Notes: a model not told the origin generated them from the letters alone. Counted from the stretch's first letter, positions 26,102-36,055 are shown. The stretch is DNA of 64,000 nucleotides from Meiothermus cerbereus DSM 11376 (GCF_000620065.1 NZ_JHVI01000007.1:95549-159548); one strand, 5' to 3'. A program made the numbers and translations.

Positions 26102-26851
26102 ATGGGCAAAGAGCGTTTAGACAAAATACTGGGGCATCTGGGCGTGGGTACCCGCAAAGAAATACACAGGCTGGCTCGAGCGGGCCTGATTACCGTCGAT
26201 GGCGAGATCATCACCGACTCGGCCTTTAAGTTCGACCCCAGCCTCGCACGCATCGAGGTGGCCGGGGAGCGCTTGGAGTACCAGACCTATTTTTACCTGA
26301 TGCTCAACAAGCCTGCAGGCTACATCACCTCTACCAAGGATCGCGACGGCATTCCCATTACCGCACTGCTGCCCGAGGAATTGCAAAGGGACGACTGGAT
26401 GCCAGTGGGCCGCCTGGACAAAGATACCGAGGGGCTCTTGCTGCTCACCACCGACGGCGAACTGCTGCACCGGCTGACCCATCCGCGCTGGAAGGTGACC
26501 AAGCGCTACTACGTGGAACTGGCCCGCCCAGCCACCCCCGACGATGTGGCGGTGTTTGCGGCAGGCGACCTCGAGCTCGATGGTGAGGCGCTTCAGCCAG
26601 CAGAACTGCACCTGAGCCCCGACCCTTACAAGCCCGACCCTTACAAGGTAGAGCTGGTCATTCGGGAAGGCCGCTTTCACCAGGTCAAGCGGATGTTTGC
26701 CGCCAGAGGTAATGAGGTTACCTACCTGAAGCGGGTGGCTTTTGGGCCGATCTGGCTTCCCGCCGACCTGCCTCTGGGTGGCAGCCGCAAACTGACCGCC
26801 GAGGAAACCCAGGCCCTGTACCATGCGGTGGGCCTGGCAAATGCAAAATAA
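26102..26851 (+). CDS. 16S/23S rRNA pseudouridine synthase (RsuA/RluB family)
   Basis: Protein of 249 aa with an N-terminal S4 domain (GKERLDKILGHLGVGTRKEIHRLARAGLITVDG) and the RsuA/RluB catalytic domain; the catalytic Asp is in PVGRLDKDTEGLLLLTTDGE (near 101). The MLNKPAGYITST motif and REGRFHQVKRMFAARGNEV are typical. The start ATG 26102 gives the conserved start MGKERLDKI; an upstream in-frame ATG at 26033 would lie inside the promoter. RsuA or RluB identity is not resolved. Next gene 33 bases downstream. Confidence 0.92.
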   Translation: MGKERLDKILGHLGVGTRKEIHRLARAGLITVDGEIITDSAFKFDPSLARIEVAGERLEYQTYFYLMLNKPAGYITSTKDRDGIPITALLPEELQRDDWMPVGRLDKDTEGLLLLTTDGELLHRLTHPRWKVTKRYYVELARPATPDDVAVFAAGDLELDGEALQPAELHLSPDPYKPDPYKVELVIREGRFHQVKRMFAARGNEVTYLKRVAFGPIWLPADLPLGGSRKLTAEETQALYHAVGLANAK

Positions 26852-26883
26852 GCCCATCTAGGGCTATGCCTTAGGATGAAGGC

Positions 26884-27327
26884 ATGTACGACTTCCTTCT
26901 TTCCATCCACAACATCGCCCGCTGGCTGGTGCTGCTCGCGGCCATTTATCTGCTTTACCGCAGCCTCAGTGGGCTCCGCAGCCGCAGTTATGGATCCGCC
27001 GACCGCCAGGCCGGCCTGATGTATACCGCTTTGATGGACACGCAGCTGCTGCTGGGCATTTTATTGATGGTTCTAAGCCCCCTAGTACAGAGCGCGCTGG
27101 CCAACCCTGGTGCTGCCATGCAGAATGACCAGACCCGCTTCTTCCTTGCCGAACACTGGGTGCTGATGCTGGCTGCAGTGGTGCTGGCGCATGTGGGTAG
27201 CGTCCGCGTCCGAAAAGCCGCCGAGGCCCTGCTCAAACAGCGTCAGGCCCTGATCTGGTACGGCTTGAGCATAGCGCTGATGTTGCTGGGCATCCCCTGG
27301 TGGCGGCCCCTGCTGCGCCTCGGCTAG
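26884..27327 (+). CDS. Four-helix membrane protein, cytochrome-b-like
   Basis: Protein of 147 aa with four predicted transmembrane helices (about 9-27, 51-70, 90-112, 122-140). It starts MYDFLLSIHNIARWLVLLAA, the pattern of a small family often annotated as cytochrome b; conserved-looking His residues are His9, His91 and His102. Heme binding is possible but not shown. It follows the pseudouridine synthase on the same strand and ends before a two-way terminator. Confidence 0.7.
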   Translation: MYDFLLSIHNIARWLVLLAAIYLLYRSLSGLRSRSYGSADRQAGLMYTALMDTQLLLGILLMVLSPLVQSALANPGAAMQNDQTRFFLAEHWVLMLAAVVLAHVGSVRVRKAAEALLKQRQALIWYGLSIALMLLGIPWWRPLLRLG

Positions 27328-27342
27328 GCATCTCATGCAAAT

Positions 27343-27372
27343 CAATAGAGGAGGCTTTGGCCTCCTCTATTG
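27343..27372. terminator. Bidirectional terminator between convergent genes
   Basis: CAATAGAGGAGGC and GCCTCCTCTATTG, perfect 13-base arms with a TTTG loop, between the convergent stops at 27327 and 27388. T tracts are weak on both sides, but position and stability fit a shared terminator. Confidence 0.75.
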
Positions 27373-27387
27373 GAAGGGACTGCGGGT

Positions 27388-27690
27388 TTATTTCTTGACG
27401 GTTTCCTTCAGGGCCTTGCCAGGCTTGAAGGCAGGGTACTTGGAGGCGGGGATCTTGATCTTCTGGGTGGTGCCAGGCTTCACACCGGTACGGGCTTTAC
27501 GGCTGCGCACTTCGAAGGTGCCGAAGCCGGTCAACTGCACTTTATTACCAGCCTTGAGGGCGTCTTCGATCTTGCTCAGGAAAGCGTCCACGGCGGCTTT
27601 GGCATCTTTTTTCTTCAAGCCAGCGGTGGCGGCTACTTGGTCAATCAGGTCGGCTTTGGTTTTGGTTTTCTTTGCTGCGGCTCTTGCCAT
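27388..27690 (-). CDS. hup: DNA-binding protein HU
   Basis: Histone-like protein of 100 aa. A lysine-rich N-terminal extension [19 protein letters not shown] precedes the HU core; core features are [41 protein letters not shown] and the beta-arm [18 protein letters not shown] (family IPAxxxPxFKPGKxLK). It bends and condenses DNA in the nucleoid. It has AAAGGAGGTAACAGT upstream and a clear promoter at 27724-27753, and a two-way terminator after it. Confidence 0.95.
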   Translation of the reverse strand: MARAAAKKTKTKADLIDQVAATAGLKKKDAKAAVDAFLSKIEDALKAGNKVQLTGFGTFEVRSRKARTGVKPGTTQKIKIPASKYPAFKPGKALKETVKK

Positions 27691-27723
27691 ACTGTTACCT
27701 CCTTTATTTTCCCTTCAGCACGG

Positions 27724-27753
27724 AGTGTAGCACACCTGATATACAAATCGCAA
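27724..27753 (-). promoter_or_regulatory. Promoter of the HU gene
   Basis: TTGCGA (27753-27748), 18-base spacer, TACACT (27729-27724) on the minus strand, about 33 bases before the HU start. Confidence 0.6.
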
Positions 27754-27797
27754 GCACCAGAGCAGCGCGGAGGGCAATTTCGTTTCGGACAGAATGC

Positions 27798-28439
27798 CTA
27801 AACCGTGGGCTTTCTGTGGTATTCAGGGGGCAAAAGTGCGGTCACGGCTGCCTCGAGCTGGCGTGTAACCTCCTCCAGGGTCTTGTGATCGGTTTTCCCC
27901 GGAGGTATGGCAATGGGATCGCCGAATACCACACGAACCGGTCGCCGCAGACGCGGCCCCTTGCCCACCGGCCAGGCTTTGTCGCTGCCGATGATGGCCG
28001 CCGGAACGATCACGGCACCCGTACGCAAGGCAATGGCCGCCACCCCGGTCTTGAACGGCTCGATAAACCCGGTGCGGCTGCGACGCCCTTCGGGAAAGAT
28101 ACCAAAGGCCATGCCGTTTTTTAGAACGCGAATGGCCGCCTTAATGGCCCCCAGATCGCCCGCCCCCCTCGAGACCGGAATCACGTACAGGCGTGGCAAA
28201 AGCCAGCGCAGGATGGGGTACTTGAACACGTCGTCGCGCGACATATAGCTCACCACCCTGGGGCAGGCCACCCCCATCACCACCGGGTCGAGGAAGGACA
28301 TGTGGTTGGAAGCCAGTATTACCGGGCCTTCCATGGGAATTTTCTCCGCGCCTTCCACCTTCAAACCAAACAGCACCTGCAGCAGCACTCGAGCCAGCGC
28401 TTTGGTGTTGTGGTAAACCCTTAAGCCATACTCGTACAT
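27798..28439 (-). CDS. plsC: 1-acyl-sn-glycerol-3-phosphate acyltransferase
   Basis: Acyltransferase of 213 aa making phosphatidic acid. Motif I SNHMSFLDPVVMGVA (HX4D, near 47), motif III IFPEGRRSRTG (near 119) and IVPAAIIGSD are present. The N terminus has a hydrophobic-amphipathic stretch (ARVLLQVLFGLKVEGAE) for membrane contact. Typical length. 52 bases downstream of the AcuI-like gene on the same strand. Confidence 0.9.
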   Translation of the reverse strand: MYEYGLRVYHNTKALARVLLQVLFGLKVEGAEKIPMEGPVILASNHMSFLDPVVMGVACPRVVSYMSRDDVFKYPILRWLLPRLYVIPVSRGAGDLGAIKAAIRVLKNGMAFGIFPEGRRSRTGFIEPFKTGVAAIALRTGAVIVPAAIIGSDKAWPVGKGPRLRRPVRVVFGDPIAIPPGKTDHKTLEEVTRQLEAAVTALLPPEYHRKPTV

Positions 28440-28491
28440 CGCGCCCCATCATAAGCAGAAAGTCGGGAATCGAGGGCCAAAGCACAGGCAC

Positions 28492-29472
28492 TCAGGCCAT
28501 TTTCACCACCACCCGCCCCCGCACCTGACCTTGCAGGATGGCCTGGGCCCGTTCCGGCACTTCTTCCAGGCTAACAACCTGCATAGCTTCTTCCAGCAAG
28601 GGCCTGGGCAGGTCGTGGGCCAGACGCTGCCAGGCCTCCAGGCGCTTTTCCCGGGGGCACATCACCGAGTCGATGCCCAGCAGGTTCACCCCGCGCAAAA
28701 TAAAGGGGAATACGGTGGTCTCGAGCTTCACCCCACCCGCGTTGCCGCAGGCTGCCACGCTGCCGCCGTAGGCCATGCGCGGCAACACCCCGGCCAGCAC
28801 CGCCCCGCCCACGGTGTCCACCGCCCCGCCAAAACGTTCGGACTCGAGCGGCTTGCTGGGTGCTGTCAGCGCAGCGCGATCCAGAATCTCGCCCGCACCC
28901 AACGACCTCAAATGGGCTTCTTCACTGGTGCGGCCGGTAGAGGCCACCACCCGGTAGCCCAACCGGGCCAAAAGCGCGACCGCCAGGCTGCCCACCCCAC
29001 CCGCTGCGCCAGTAACCAGCACTTCTTTGCTTTTATCTATCGCATGGGCCTCGAGGGCCATCACCGCCAGCATGGCGGTAAAACCCGCCGTGCCGATGCC
29101 CATAGCCTGCTGCAAGGAAAGCCCCTGGGGTAGAGGCACCAGCCACTCCGAGCGCACTCGAGCCAGTTCCGCCAGCCCGCCCCAGTGCCGCTCCCCCACC
29201 CCCCAGCCGGTCAGGATGACCGAGTCGCCGGGTTTGTACGCGGGCGAGGCCGACTCCAGCACCGTTCCGGCCAGGTCAATGCCGGGAACCATGGGGAAAC
29301 TGCGGATCACCTTGCCTGCACCTGTAATGGCTAGGCCGTCCTTGTAGTTGAGGCTGCTGTAGGCCACCCGCACCAGCACATCCCCTTGCGGCAGTTCATC
29401 CAGGGTAGCCTGCCGAATCTGGGCGGTATAGGGGTCGCCCGATTCCACTACCAGGGCCTTGAAGGTTTGCAT
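28492..29472 (-). CDS. YhdH/AcuI-family NADPH oxidoreductase
   Basis: Zinc-less medium-chain reductase of 326 aa; AcuI/YhdH subtype reduces acryloyl-CoA to propionyl-CoA. Family signs: N-terminal [69 protein letters not shown], and the substrate segment GVNLLGIDSVMCPREKRLEAW, characteristic of YhdH. Followed by plsC; no other propionate genes nearby. Confidence 0.88.
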   Translation of the reverse strand: MQTFKALVVESGDPYTAQIRQATLDELPQGDVLVRVAYSSLNYKDGLAITGAGKVIRSFPMVPGIDLAGTVLESASPAYKPGDSVILTGWGVGERHWGGLAELARVRSEWLVPLPQGLSLQQAMGIGTAGFTAMLAVMALEAHAIDKSKEVLVTGAAGGVGSLAVALLARLGYRVVASTGRTSEEAHLRSLGAGEILDRAALTAPSKPLESERFGGAVDTVGGAVLAGVLPRMAYGGSVAACGNAGGVKLETTVFPFILRGVNLLGIDSVMCPREKRLEAWQRLAHDLPRPLLEEAMQVVSLEEVPERAQAILQGQVRGRVVVKMA

Positions 29473-29556
29473 GGCCCTAGATTACCCGATGAAGGCTGGA
29501 CGAAAACAATTCGGTAGTAGCTCACATGTTTCCGCTGGCGGTGTTAGGCTTTTGGT

Positions 29557-30393
29557 ATGCGTTCTCCACTGGTCAGCGCCCAATGGCTGCACGATCGCCT
29601 TAACGACGAGCGGCTGCGGATTGTGGACTGCCGCTTTTCCCTGCAAGACCCCCTGGCCGGTCGGCAGGCCTATGTAGCGGGGCACATCCCCGGTGCTTTG
29701 TTCCTCGACTTAGAACAAGACCTCTCGGCCCCGGTGCGGCCCGACCGCCGGGGGGGCCGCCATCCCCTGCCCACCCCCGAAGCCCTGGCCGAAACCCTGG
29801 GCCGCGCAGGCATTGGCAACCAGCACTTTGTGGTGGCCTACGACGACCCCCCCGCCGGTGGGATGTATGCCCCGCACTTGTGGTGGTTGCTGAAGTGGCT
29901 GGGCCACGACCAGGTGGCCGTACTGGACGGCGGCATCAGGGCTTGGCAGAAGGCAGGTTACGAGATTTCTACCTCGGCGGTGGAGCACGCCCCCACCACC
30001 TTCCGGCCCCACCCTCGGCCCGAGATGGTGGTGGATGCCGATTTTGTAGCCCATCGCCCCCCTGGCACGGTGCTGATTGATTCCAGGGCCCCCGAGCGCT
30101 ACCGGGGCGAGGTGGAACCCATCGACCCGGTGGCCGGGCATATTCCTGGGGCCATCAACCGCAGCTGGCTGGACAGCCTGGAGGCCTCGGGAAGATTCAA
30201 GCCCGCCGAGGCCCAGCAAAAGCGCTTCGAGGGCCTCGAGGGCGAAATTATCGCCTACTGCGGCTCGGGCGTCTCGGCCACGGCCAATGTGCTGGCCTTA
30301 GAGCTCATCGGGAAGCCCGCCCGCCTGTACGCCGGCTCCTGGAGCGACTGGGTGTCCGACCCTAGCAGGCCCGTCGCAACGGGTGAGGAATAA
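29557..30393 (+). CDS. Thiosulfate/3-mercaptopyruvate sulfurtransferase
   Basis: Two-domain rhodanese of 278 aa. The inactive N-terminal rhodanese domain contains [19 protein letters not shown]; the C-terminal one has the catalytic Cys in [20 protein letters not shown] (near 232), with CGSGVS being the mercaptopyruvate type. It transfers sulfur to cyanide or thiols. Divergent from the AcuI-like gene. Normal length. Confidence 0.9.
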   Translation: MRSPLVSAQWLHDRLNDERLRIVDCRFSLQDPLAGRQAYVAGHIPGALFLDLEQDLSAPVRPDRRGGRHPLPTPEALAETLGRAGIGNQHFVVAYDDPPAGGMYAPHLWWLLKWLGHDQVAVLDGGIRAWQKAGYEISTSAVEHAPTTFRPHPRPEMVVDADFVAHRPPGTVLIDSRAPERYRGEVEPIDPVAGHIPGAINRSWLDSLEASGRFKPAEAQQKRFEGLEGEIIAYCGSGVSATANVLALELIGKPARLYAGSWSDWVSDPSRPVATGEE

Positions 30394-30510
30394 GCGCCAA
30401 CCCCAGGTGAAAACCGCTCCCCCACATCGACCATCGGCTGTTTTAGACCGCTATAAAACATACACGGCGCACACTGCATCCCATCAGACCGGGTAAACTT
30501 AGGCCCAGCT

Positions 30511-31371
30511 ATGCTGGCACCGGGCAGCCGACTCCGAACCTATCTCGACCTGATCCGCTTCGAGCACACCTTGTTCGCCCTTCCCTTTGCCTATGGGGGT
30601 ATGCTGCTGGCCGCCCGGGGCTGGCCGGGCTGGGAAGTATTTGCCTGGGTTACCGTGGCGATGGTGGGCGCCCGCACCGGGGCCATGGCCCTCAACCGCC
30701 TGATTGACCGCCACATCGACGCAGCCAACCCCCGCACCGCCGGACGGCATCTGCCCCGCGGCCTGGTCAAACCCGGCGAGGTGTTGGGGCTGGCCGTGGT
30801 GGGTATTGTGTTGCTGGCCCTGGCGGCCTTCAACCTCAACCCCCTTACCGCGAAACTGCTGCCGGTGGCGGTATTTTTTCTGGTGGGCTACAGCTACACC
30901 AAGCGCTTCACCTGGCTGTGCCACTTCTGGCTGGGCCTGACCATCGGCGCGGCCACCGCCGGGGGCTGGATTGCCGTCACGGGCGCTTTTGAGCCGGCCT
31001 TGTTCGCCCTCTGGGCTGGCACCGCCTTCTGGCTGGCTGGCTTCGATATCCTCTACGCCACCCAGGACTACCGCTTCGACCGCGAGAACGGCATCCACAG
31101 CGTACCGGCCCGCTTCGGCATCCCCACTGCCCTGCGCATTGCCCAGGCCTGCCACGCCCTCACCTTCGGTTTCTTTATCCTGACCGGCCTGCTCTGCGGC
31201 GCGGGCTGGGTGTACTTTGCGGGCGTGCTGGCGGTGGGGGCGGTGCTTTGGTACGAGCACCAGCTGGTCAAGCCCAACGACCTCAGCAAAGTAGACCAGG
31301 CTTTTTTTCAGGCCAATGTGGTGGTGAGCCTGGGGATGTTGGTGGCCATTGCGCTGGACACCTGGATTTGA
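30511..31371 (+). CDS. UbiA-family prenyltransferase (menaquinone pathway, MqnP/UbiA)
   Basis: Membrane prenyltransferase of 286 aa with eight to nine TM helices. The first Asp-rich motif [15 protein letters not shown] (near 68) and the second, DYRFDRENG (near 188), bind prenyl diphosphate through Mg. Thermaceae make menaquinone by the futalosine route, in which an UbiA homologue (MqnP) prenylates the naphthoate; that is the likeliest role, but UbiA proper cannot be excluded from sequence alone. The start ATG follows TAAACT at 30495. Confidence 0.85.
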   Translation: MLAPGSRLRTYLDLIRFEHTLFALPFAYGGMLLAARGWPGWEVFAWVTVAMVGARTGAMALNRLIDRHIDAANPRTAGRHLPRGLVKPGEVLGLAVVGIVLLALAAFNLNPLTAKLLPVAVFFLVGYSYTKRFTWLCHFWLGLTIGAATAGGWIAVTGAFEPALFALWAGTAFWLAGFDILYATQDYRFDRENGIHSVPARFGIPTALRIAQACHALTFGFFILTGLLCGAGWVYFAGVLAVGAVLWYEHQLVKPNDLSKVDQAFFQANVVVSLGMLVAIALDTWI

Positions 31372-31400
31372 AGGGTCCTCGAGGCCCTCAGCCACCATGC

Positions 31401-32468
31401 TCAAAAATCAGCCAGCACATCCTCGAGCATCCGCGCGACCGCATAGGCATCGTACAGATCGGAGTAGCCCATCAGCGAGAGACGGAAGACCCGGCCCTTG
31501 AGCTGGCCCTGCCCCCCGATGATGGTGGCCCCCCGCGCCGCGAAGGCCTCCTTGAGCTGGGCGTAGCTTGTCCCTTCGGGCAGGTAAAAGCAGGTGGTGG
31601 CCGGGCTTTTTACCTCGGGGACGGGCTTTAGGCCAAGCCGCTCACCGCTGGCGTAGAGGATTGCGTTTTGCTGCTCTTTGAGGGCGAGGTGCTCGGGCAG
31701 CCGGGGCAGCAACTCCTCCAGCACCGCGGCGGTGGCGGCCACCAGGTTGATGGCCGGTGTCCAGGCCGACTCACCGGAACTCTGCACCTTGAGCTCGGAG
31801 GCCAGGTTCAGATAAAAGCCTCGAGGCTTCAGGTGTTCTATGGCCCGGGGCGAGAGGGCCGCGTAGCCCAGCCCCGGCGGGCACATGATGCCCTTTTGCG
31901 AGCCACAAGCCGCCGCATCAAGGCCCCAGCCTTCCAGCTCGAACTCGCTCAAGAACATGCTGGTAATGGCGTCCACCACCACTAAGCCCTCTGGGAAGCG
32001 GGCCTTGAAGGCCTGGGCCAGAGTGCGCACGTCGTTCAGGGCCCCGGTCGAGGACTCGGAGTGCGTCAGCAGCAGGCCATCGAAGGGGCCGCTGGCCTCT
32101 TCCAGGTGCTCAGGTCGCACCACCCGGCCCCACTCGAGCTCCAGGCGCACCACCTCGAGGCCAGCCTGTTGGGCAATTTTGGCCCAGCGCTCGGAGAAGT
32201 TGCCGTGCACCGGTACCAGCACCCGGGCCCCCGGCGCAAAGAGGTTCTGCACCAGGGCGTCCATGGCCGCCGTGCCCGAGCCGGTGAGCATCAGAACCTG
32301 ACCCTGGGTCTTGAAGGCGGCCTCGAGGCCGGCCTTAGCTTTGAGAAAAACCCGCTTGGCCTCGTCGCTGCGGTGGTGGAGTTGGGGGCGGGAAAGGGCT
32401 TCCAGGGCCCTGGGGTGCAGCTCGACCGGGCCGGGGGTGAGCAGGCGGGGGCGGTACATACCGGGCAT
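31401..32468 (-). CDS. Class V aminotransferase (serine pathway, likely phosphoserine type)
   Basis: PLP aminotransferase of 355 aa of the alanine-glyoxylate/serine-pyruvate type. Motifs: LTPGPVELHPRALEALSRPQLHHRSDEAKRVF (N-terminal substrate loop), LTGSGTAAMDALVQNLF, and the PLP-binding Lys in ACGSQKGIMCPPGLGYAAL (near 189). It lies nine bases after serA with an AGGGAGAT site across the serA stop, so translation is coupled; supply of the amino group to phosphohydroxypyruvate is inferred. Alternatives are alanine-glyoxylate or serine-glyoxylate transaminase. Confidence 0.87.
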   Translation of the reverse strand: MPGMYRPRLLTPGPVELHPRALEALSRPQLHHRSDEAKRVFLKAKAGLEAAFKTQGQVLMLTGSGTAAMDALVQNLFAPGARVLVPVHGNFSERWAKIAQQAGLEVVRLELEWGRVVRPEHLEEASGPFDGLLLTHSESSTGALNDVRTLAQAFKARFPEGLVVVDAITSMFLSEFELEGWGLDAAACGSQKGIMCPPGLGYAALSPRAIEHLKPRGFYLNLASELKVQSSGESAWTPAINLVAATAAVLEELLPRLPEHLALKEQQNAILYASGERLGLKPVPEVKSPATTCFYLPEGTSYAQLKEAFAARGATIIGGQGQLKGRVFRLSLMGYSDLYDAYAVARMLEDVLADF

Positions 32469-32477
32469 TTTATCTCC

Positions 32478-34043
32478 CTAAAGCGCAGCTAAGTCCACCC
32501 GCTCGAGCACGTCCAGCCCGCGCAGCACCTCCAGCACCGCCTCGCTGGGGCGCTCGTCAATGGCCAGCACAAACAGGGCCTTGCCGCCGGGGTTGTCGCG
32601 GCCAAGCTGCATCCCCGCAATGTTGATGCTGTTCTCACCCAGTAGGGTGCCCACCTTGCCTACCACCCCCGGTCGGTCGCGGTTGATGCAGACCAGCATG
32701 TAGCCGCTGGGCACGGCCTCTACGGTGTGGTCGTCAATACCCACGATGCGGGGTTTGCCGCCCAGCACCGCCCCCCGGGCCTTGCGGGTCTCCCGGTCGG
32801 TCTCGAGGCGCACCTCCAGCACCTGGCGGTAGTCCAGCGACTGCTCGACCTGGCGGGTGATGAGCGAGATGCCCCGGTCGCGCATGAGGGGCCGGGCCGA
32901 GACCAGGTTGGTAGCCCCGGCCCCCAGCACCTGATCGAGCAGGCCTTTGGCCACCGCCGAGGCGATGGGGTCGGGGTTTTTCTCAAAATCGCCGTAGTAC
33001 GAGACCTCCACCGTCTGGGGCCGGCCCTGGGTGATCTGGGCCAGCAGCTTGCCCAAAGCCTCGCCCAGCGGCAGCCAGGAGGAGAACACCTGCAAACCCT
33101 CGGCGTCGAAGCCGGTGTTGAGGGCGTGGGCCAGGTTGCCCTGCAGGGTCTCGATGACCCGCTCCAGCACCGCCTCACCCACCCGCTCCTGGGCTTCCAG
33201 GGTGTTGGCCCCCAGGTGGGCGGTGTGCACCACCTTGGGGTGGTGCACCAGGGGGTGTTCGGCACCCGGAGGCTCCTCCACAAACACGTCCAGACCCGCG
33301 CCCCACAGGTGCCCGTCGTTCAGCACCTCCAACAGGGCCTTTTCGTCCACAATGCCCCCGCGCGCAGCGTTGACCACCACCGCCCCCTTGGGCAGCAGGT
33401 ACAGCTCGCGGCGGCCAATCAGGCCGCGGGTCTCCTCGGTGAGGGGGGTGTGCACGGTCAGGAAGTGGCACTGGCGCAACATATCGGCCAGGTCGTCCAA
33501 GAGTTCGACCCCCAGGGTCTGGGCCCGGCTGCGCGGGATGTAGGGGTCGTAGGCCAGCACCCGCATATCAAAGCCCTTGGCGAACTTGGCCACCTGCCCC
33601 CCAATGCGCCCCAGCCCCACAATGCCGAGGGTCTTGTGGTTGAGCTCGAGGCCCAGGTATTTGCGGTCCCACTGGCCCTGGCGGATTTTCTGGTCGGACT
33701 CCACCACCCCCCGCGCCACCGCCAGCAGCAAGGCCCAGGCCAGCTCGGCGGCGGAGCGGGTGTTGGCCTCGGGCACGTTCACCACCAGGATGCCCCGGCG
33801 GGAGGCGGCCTCGAGGTCCACGTTATCCACCCCTACCCCACCCCGGCCCACCACCTTCAGACTGATCCCAGCCTCCAGCACCCTGGCATCTACCTGGGTA
33901 CGGCTGCGGGTAATCAGGGCATCGTAGCTTCCAATCACCCCTAGAAGCTCTTCCCGCGTCATACCGGGCTTGTAGTCCAGGCGTACCTGGGGGTGCTTGA
34001 CCTCCCCCAGCCGCATCTCGTCGGTCACTAGCACTTTCCACAT
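32478..34043 (-). CDS. serA: D-3-phosphoglycerate dehydrogenase (long form)
   Basis: First step of serine synthesis, oxidising 3-phosphoglycerate with NAD. Long form of 521 aa: substrate domain, NAD domain with GIVGLGRIGGQVAKFAKG (near 145), catalytic Arg in VVNAARGGIVDEKAL, HPKVVHTAHLGANTLEAQERVG region (His), then the allosteric substrate-binding domain and a C-terminal ACT domain (GYMLVCINRDRPGVVGKVGTLL, near 440). The HxGA motif is HLGA rather than HIGA. The aminotransferase of the same pathway follows at nine bases. Confidence 0.94.
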   Translation of the reverse strand: MWKVLVTDEMRLGEVKHPQVRLDYKPGMTREELLGVIGSYDALITRSRTQVDARVLEAGISLKVVGRGGVGVDNVDLEAASRRGILVVNVPEANTRSAAELAWALLLAVARGVVESDQKIRQGQWDRKYLGLELNHKTLGIVGLGRIGGQVAKFAKGFDMRVLAYDPYIPRSRAQTLGVELLDDLADMLRQCHFLTVHTPLTEETRGLIGRRELYLLPKGAVVVNAARGGIVDEKALLEVLNDGHLWGAGLDVFVEEPPGAEHPLVHHPKVVHTAHLGANTLEAQERVGEAVLERVIETLQGNLAHALNTGFDAEGLQVFSSWLPLGEALGKLLAQITQGRPQTVEVSYYGDFEKNPDPIASAVAKGLLDQVLGAGATNLVSARPLMRDRGISLITRQVEQSLDYRQVLEVRLETDRETRKARGAVLGGKPRIVGIDDHTVEAVPSGYMLVCINRDRPGVVGKVGTLLGENSINIAGMQLGRDNPGGKALFVLAIDERPSEAVLEVLRGLDVLERVDLAAL

Positions 34044-34119
34044 AGCTCTGGCCCTCGGTTGTATTTGGGATGGGTTGAGGAGGTTATCCCCAAATCAACA
34101 CGCCTCCAACCTTATCATT

Positions 34120-34199
34120 TTGTGCAGTTTGGCACAATATAAACCTTTAGTGCCTTCTCAAGGCCTTGCTTTTGCAAAGACAAAAGCCTGTGCTAGACT
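34120..34199. promoter_or_regulatory. Palindrome and DegV-operon promoter in the serA/degV spacer
   Basis: TTGTGC-AGTTTG-GCACAA (34120-34137), perfect 6-base arms, lies in the divergent serA/degV spacer; on the minus strand its TTGTGC could act as the -35 of serA. For the plus-strand genes TTGCAA (34172-34177), 16 bases, TAGACT (34194-34199) is a good promoter. A 100-base leader then runs to the ATG at 34302 and contains a weak hairpin with CCAGA/TCTGG arms. Confidence 0.5.
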
Positions 34200-34301
34200 T
34201 ACACCACGAAGAAGTACCACCCTCTGCGCCCACCCTCGCCGAACCAGACCGGCAAGGCTCTGGCGGTTTAGAGGAGTGCGCATTCAGCCACAGGAGCCAA
34301 A

Positions 34302-35141
34302 ATGAGAATAGCCATCGTAACCGACTCCACTTCCGACCTACAAACCCGTGCTGCCGAGATGGGCGTCGAGGTAGTTCCTCTATACGTCAATTTCAAGGGC
34401 AAAATCCACAAAGACTGGGTCGAGATCACCCCCAGCGATATCTTCGAAGGGGTCAAGGCCGGGGCCGGGATGCCCAGCACCAGCCAGCCCTCCCCGGTCG
34501 ATTTCAAAGCTGCCTACGAACGGGCCTTGCAGCACGCCGACCATGTGCTCTCGATCCACATCTCTTCCAAGCTTTCCGGCACCGTGCAATCGGCCCAGCT
34601 CGCCAGCCAGGAGTTTCCAGGAAAAGTTACTGTCTTCGATACCCTGGCCGCCAGCATGGGTATTGGGATGATGGTCGAGCGGGCCAAAGAGATGCTGGAT
34701 CAGGGGGCCGATCTGCTGCAAGTGCTGGTGGAGCTCGAGCGCATCCGCTCCGACCACATCGTGCGCTTTACCCTGGCCACCCTGGACTACCTCAAGAAAA
34801 ACGGGCGCATCGGTGGGGCCCAGGCCCTTCTGGGCAGCCTGCTGGGCATCAAGCCCATCCTGACCCTCAAAGAAGGCCGGGTAGAGGCAGCAGGCCGGGC
34901 CCGGGGCGAGAAAAAGGCCCTGGCCGAGATGGTCGAAGCCCTCAAAACCTGGTCTGCAGGCCGTCAAAAAATCCGCATCTACTACCTCTACAACGCCGAG
35001 GAAGGCGATGTGGCCGCCTTCAAAGCGGCGGTGCAGGCTGCCGGGCTGCCCCTGGAGGAACGGGTTACCAGCAGCATCGGCGGGGTAATCTCGACCCATA
35101 CCGGGCCGGGGGTGTACGGGTTTTATGCCTACAGCCTGTAG
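34302..35141 (+). CDS. DegV family fatty-acid-binding protein (first copy)
   Basis: DegV domain protein of 279 aa, now known as FakB-type fatty-acid carriers for the fatty-acid kinase FakA. Start ATAVTDSTSDL-like: RIAIVTDSTSDLQTRAAEMG, HISSKLSGTVQSAQLASQEF, FTLATLDYLKKNGRIGGAQALLGSLLGIKPIL and a C-terminal GPGVYGFYAYSL. The fatty-acid contact residues TSQPSPVDF and SxLSGT are present. The second DegV copy starts 42 bases later. Confidence 0.88.
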   Translation: MRIAIVTDSTSDLQTRAAEMGVEVVPLYVNFKGKIHKDWVEITPSDIFEGVKAGAGMPSTSQPSPVDFKAAYERALQHADHVLSIHISSKLSGTVQSAQLASQEFPGKVTVFDTLAASMGIGMMVERAKEMLDQGADLLQVLVELERIRSDHIVRFTLATLDYLKKNGRIGGAQALLGSLLGIKPILTLKEGRVEAAGRARGEKKALAEMVEALKTWSAGRQKIRIYYLYNAEEGDVAAFKAAVQAAGLPLEERVTSSIGGVISTHTGPGVYGFYAYSL

Positions 35142-35183
35142 CCAGGATGGCGAGAGGCCGCTTTGCATAATCAGGAGGCAAAC

Positions 35184-36014
35184 ATGGAACGTACCGCCTT
35201 TGTGGCCGATTCGACCCTGGGCCTCTCCCCGCAAGAAGCCCTCGAGCGGGACATCTACCTGGTTCCTCAGCAGGTCATCATCGAGGGTCAGAGTTACCGC
35301 GACTTTGTAGAGATCACCCCCAGCCAGGTTATAGAGGCCCAGCTTGCTGGCAAAAAGGTGAGCACCAGCCAGATTTCGGCAACAGATCTGGAGGCGCTGT
35401 ATAGCAATTTGCTAGAAAAATTCGACCGCATAGTTTCGGTGCACGTCTCCAGCAAGCTCTCGGGTACCTGTTCGACCGCCCGCATGGTAGCCGAAAAATT
35501 TGGCGGCCGCGTTAAGGTGATTGACAGCCTGACCCTGAACGGAGGGCTTTCGTTCGTGATTGAGGAGGCCCGGCGCAAGCTTGCGGCCGGGGTATCCTGG
35601 GATCGGCTGGAAGAGGCCATCGCCCCGCTGGCGCAGCGCATCCGCGGCTTTGTGTTGCCAGCTACGCTGGAGTATTTGCACCGGGGCGGGCGGATTGGCG
35701 GCCTGCAGCATTTCATCGGCTCACTCCTGAAGCTCTTACCGGTGCTGGAGGTGCGGGATGGGCTGGTGCGGCCCCTCGAGCGGGCCCGGGGCTGGCACAA
35801 GGGCCTGCAGCAAATGGCCGAGGCCTTCCGCAAAGCCTTTCCTGAAGGGGCCCGGGTAGTGCTGGCCCACGCCTACAACTCCCAGGGGGTGGAGGAACTG
35901 CGCCGGCTCATCAGCCAGGAGGGTGTGGTCGTCGAGGATGTGCGTGAGTGTGGCCCGGCGGTGGCCGCCCACACCGGCCCCGGCACGGTGGCCCTGTTTG
36001 CTGCTCCGCGCTAA
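35184..36014 (+). CDS. DegV family fatty-acid-binding protein (second copy)
   Basis: Second DegV protein, 276 aa from ATG 35184 behind AGGAGGC. It shares the pattern ([89 protein letters not shown]) but only moderate identity to copy one. This suggests an old duplication with different fatty-acid preference. FakB1/FakB2 pairs of that kind are known elsewhere. No fakA is nearby in the window. Confidence 0.88.
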   Translation: MERTAFVADSTLGLSPQEALERDIYLVPQQVIIEGQSYRDFVEITPSQVIEAQLAGKKVSTSQISATDLEALYSNLLEKFDRIVSVHVSSKLSGTCSTARMVAEKFGGRVKVIDSLTLNGGLSFVIEEARRKLAAGVSWDRLEEAIAPLAQRIRGFVLPATLEYLHRGGRIGGLQHFIGSLLKLLPVLEVRDGLVRPLERARGWHKGLQQMAEAFRKAFPEGARVVLAHAYNSQGVEELRRLISQEGVVVEDVRECGPAVAAHTGPGTVALFAAPR

Positions 36015-36055
36015 ACCCCCTCCCCTTTCCCATTTTGCCCTGCTATGGTTGGGCC

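Noticed and set aside
32727..33944. 405-aa plus-strand frame.
   Set aside because: It is the antisense shadow of serA in GC-rich DNA; composition is His/Gln/Gly-rich with no motif.
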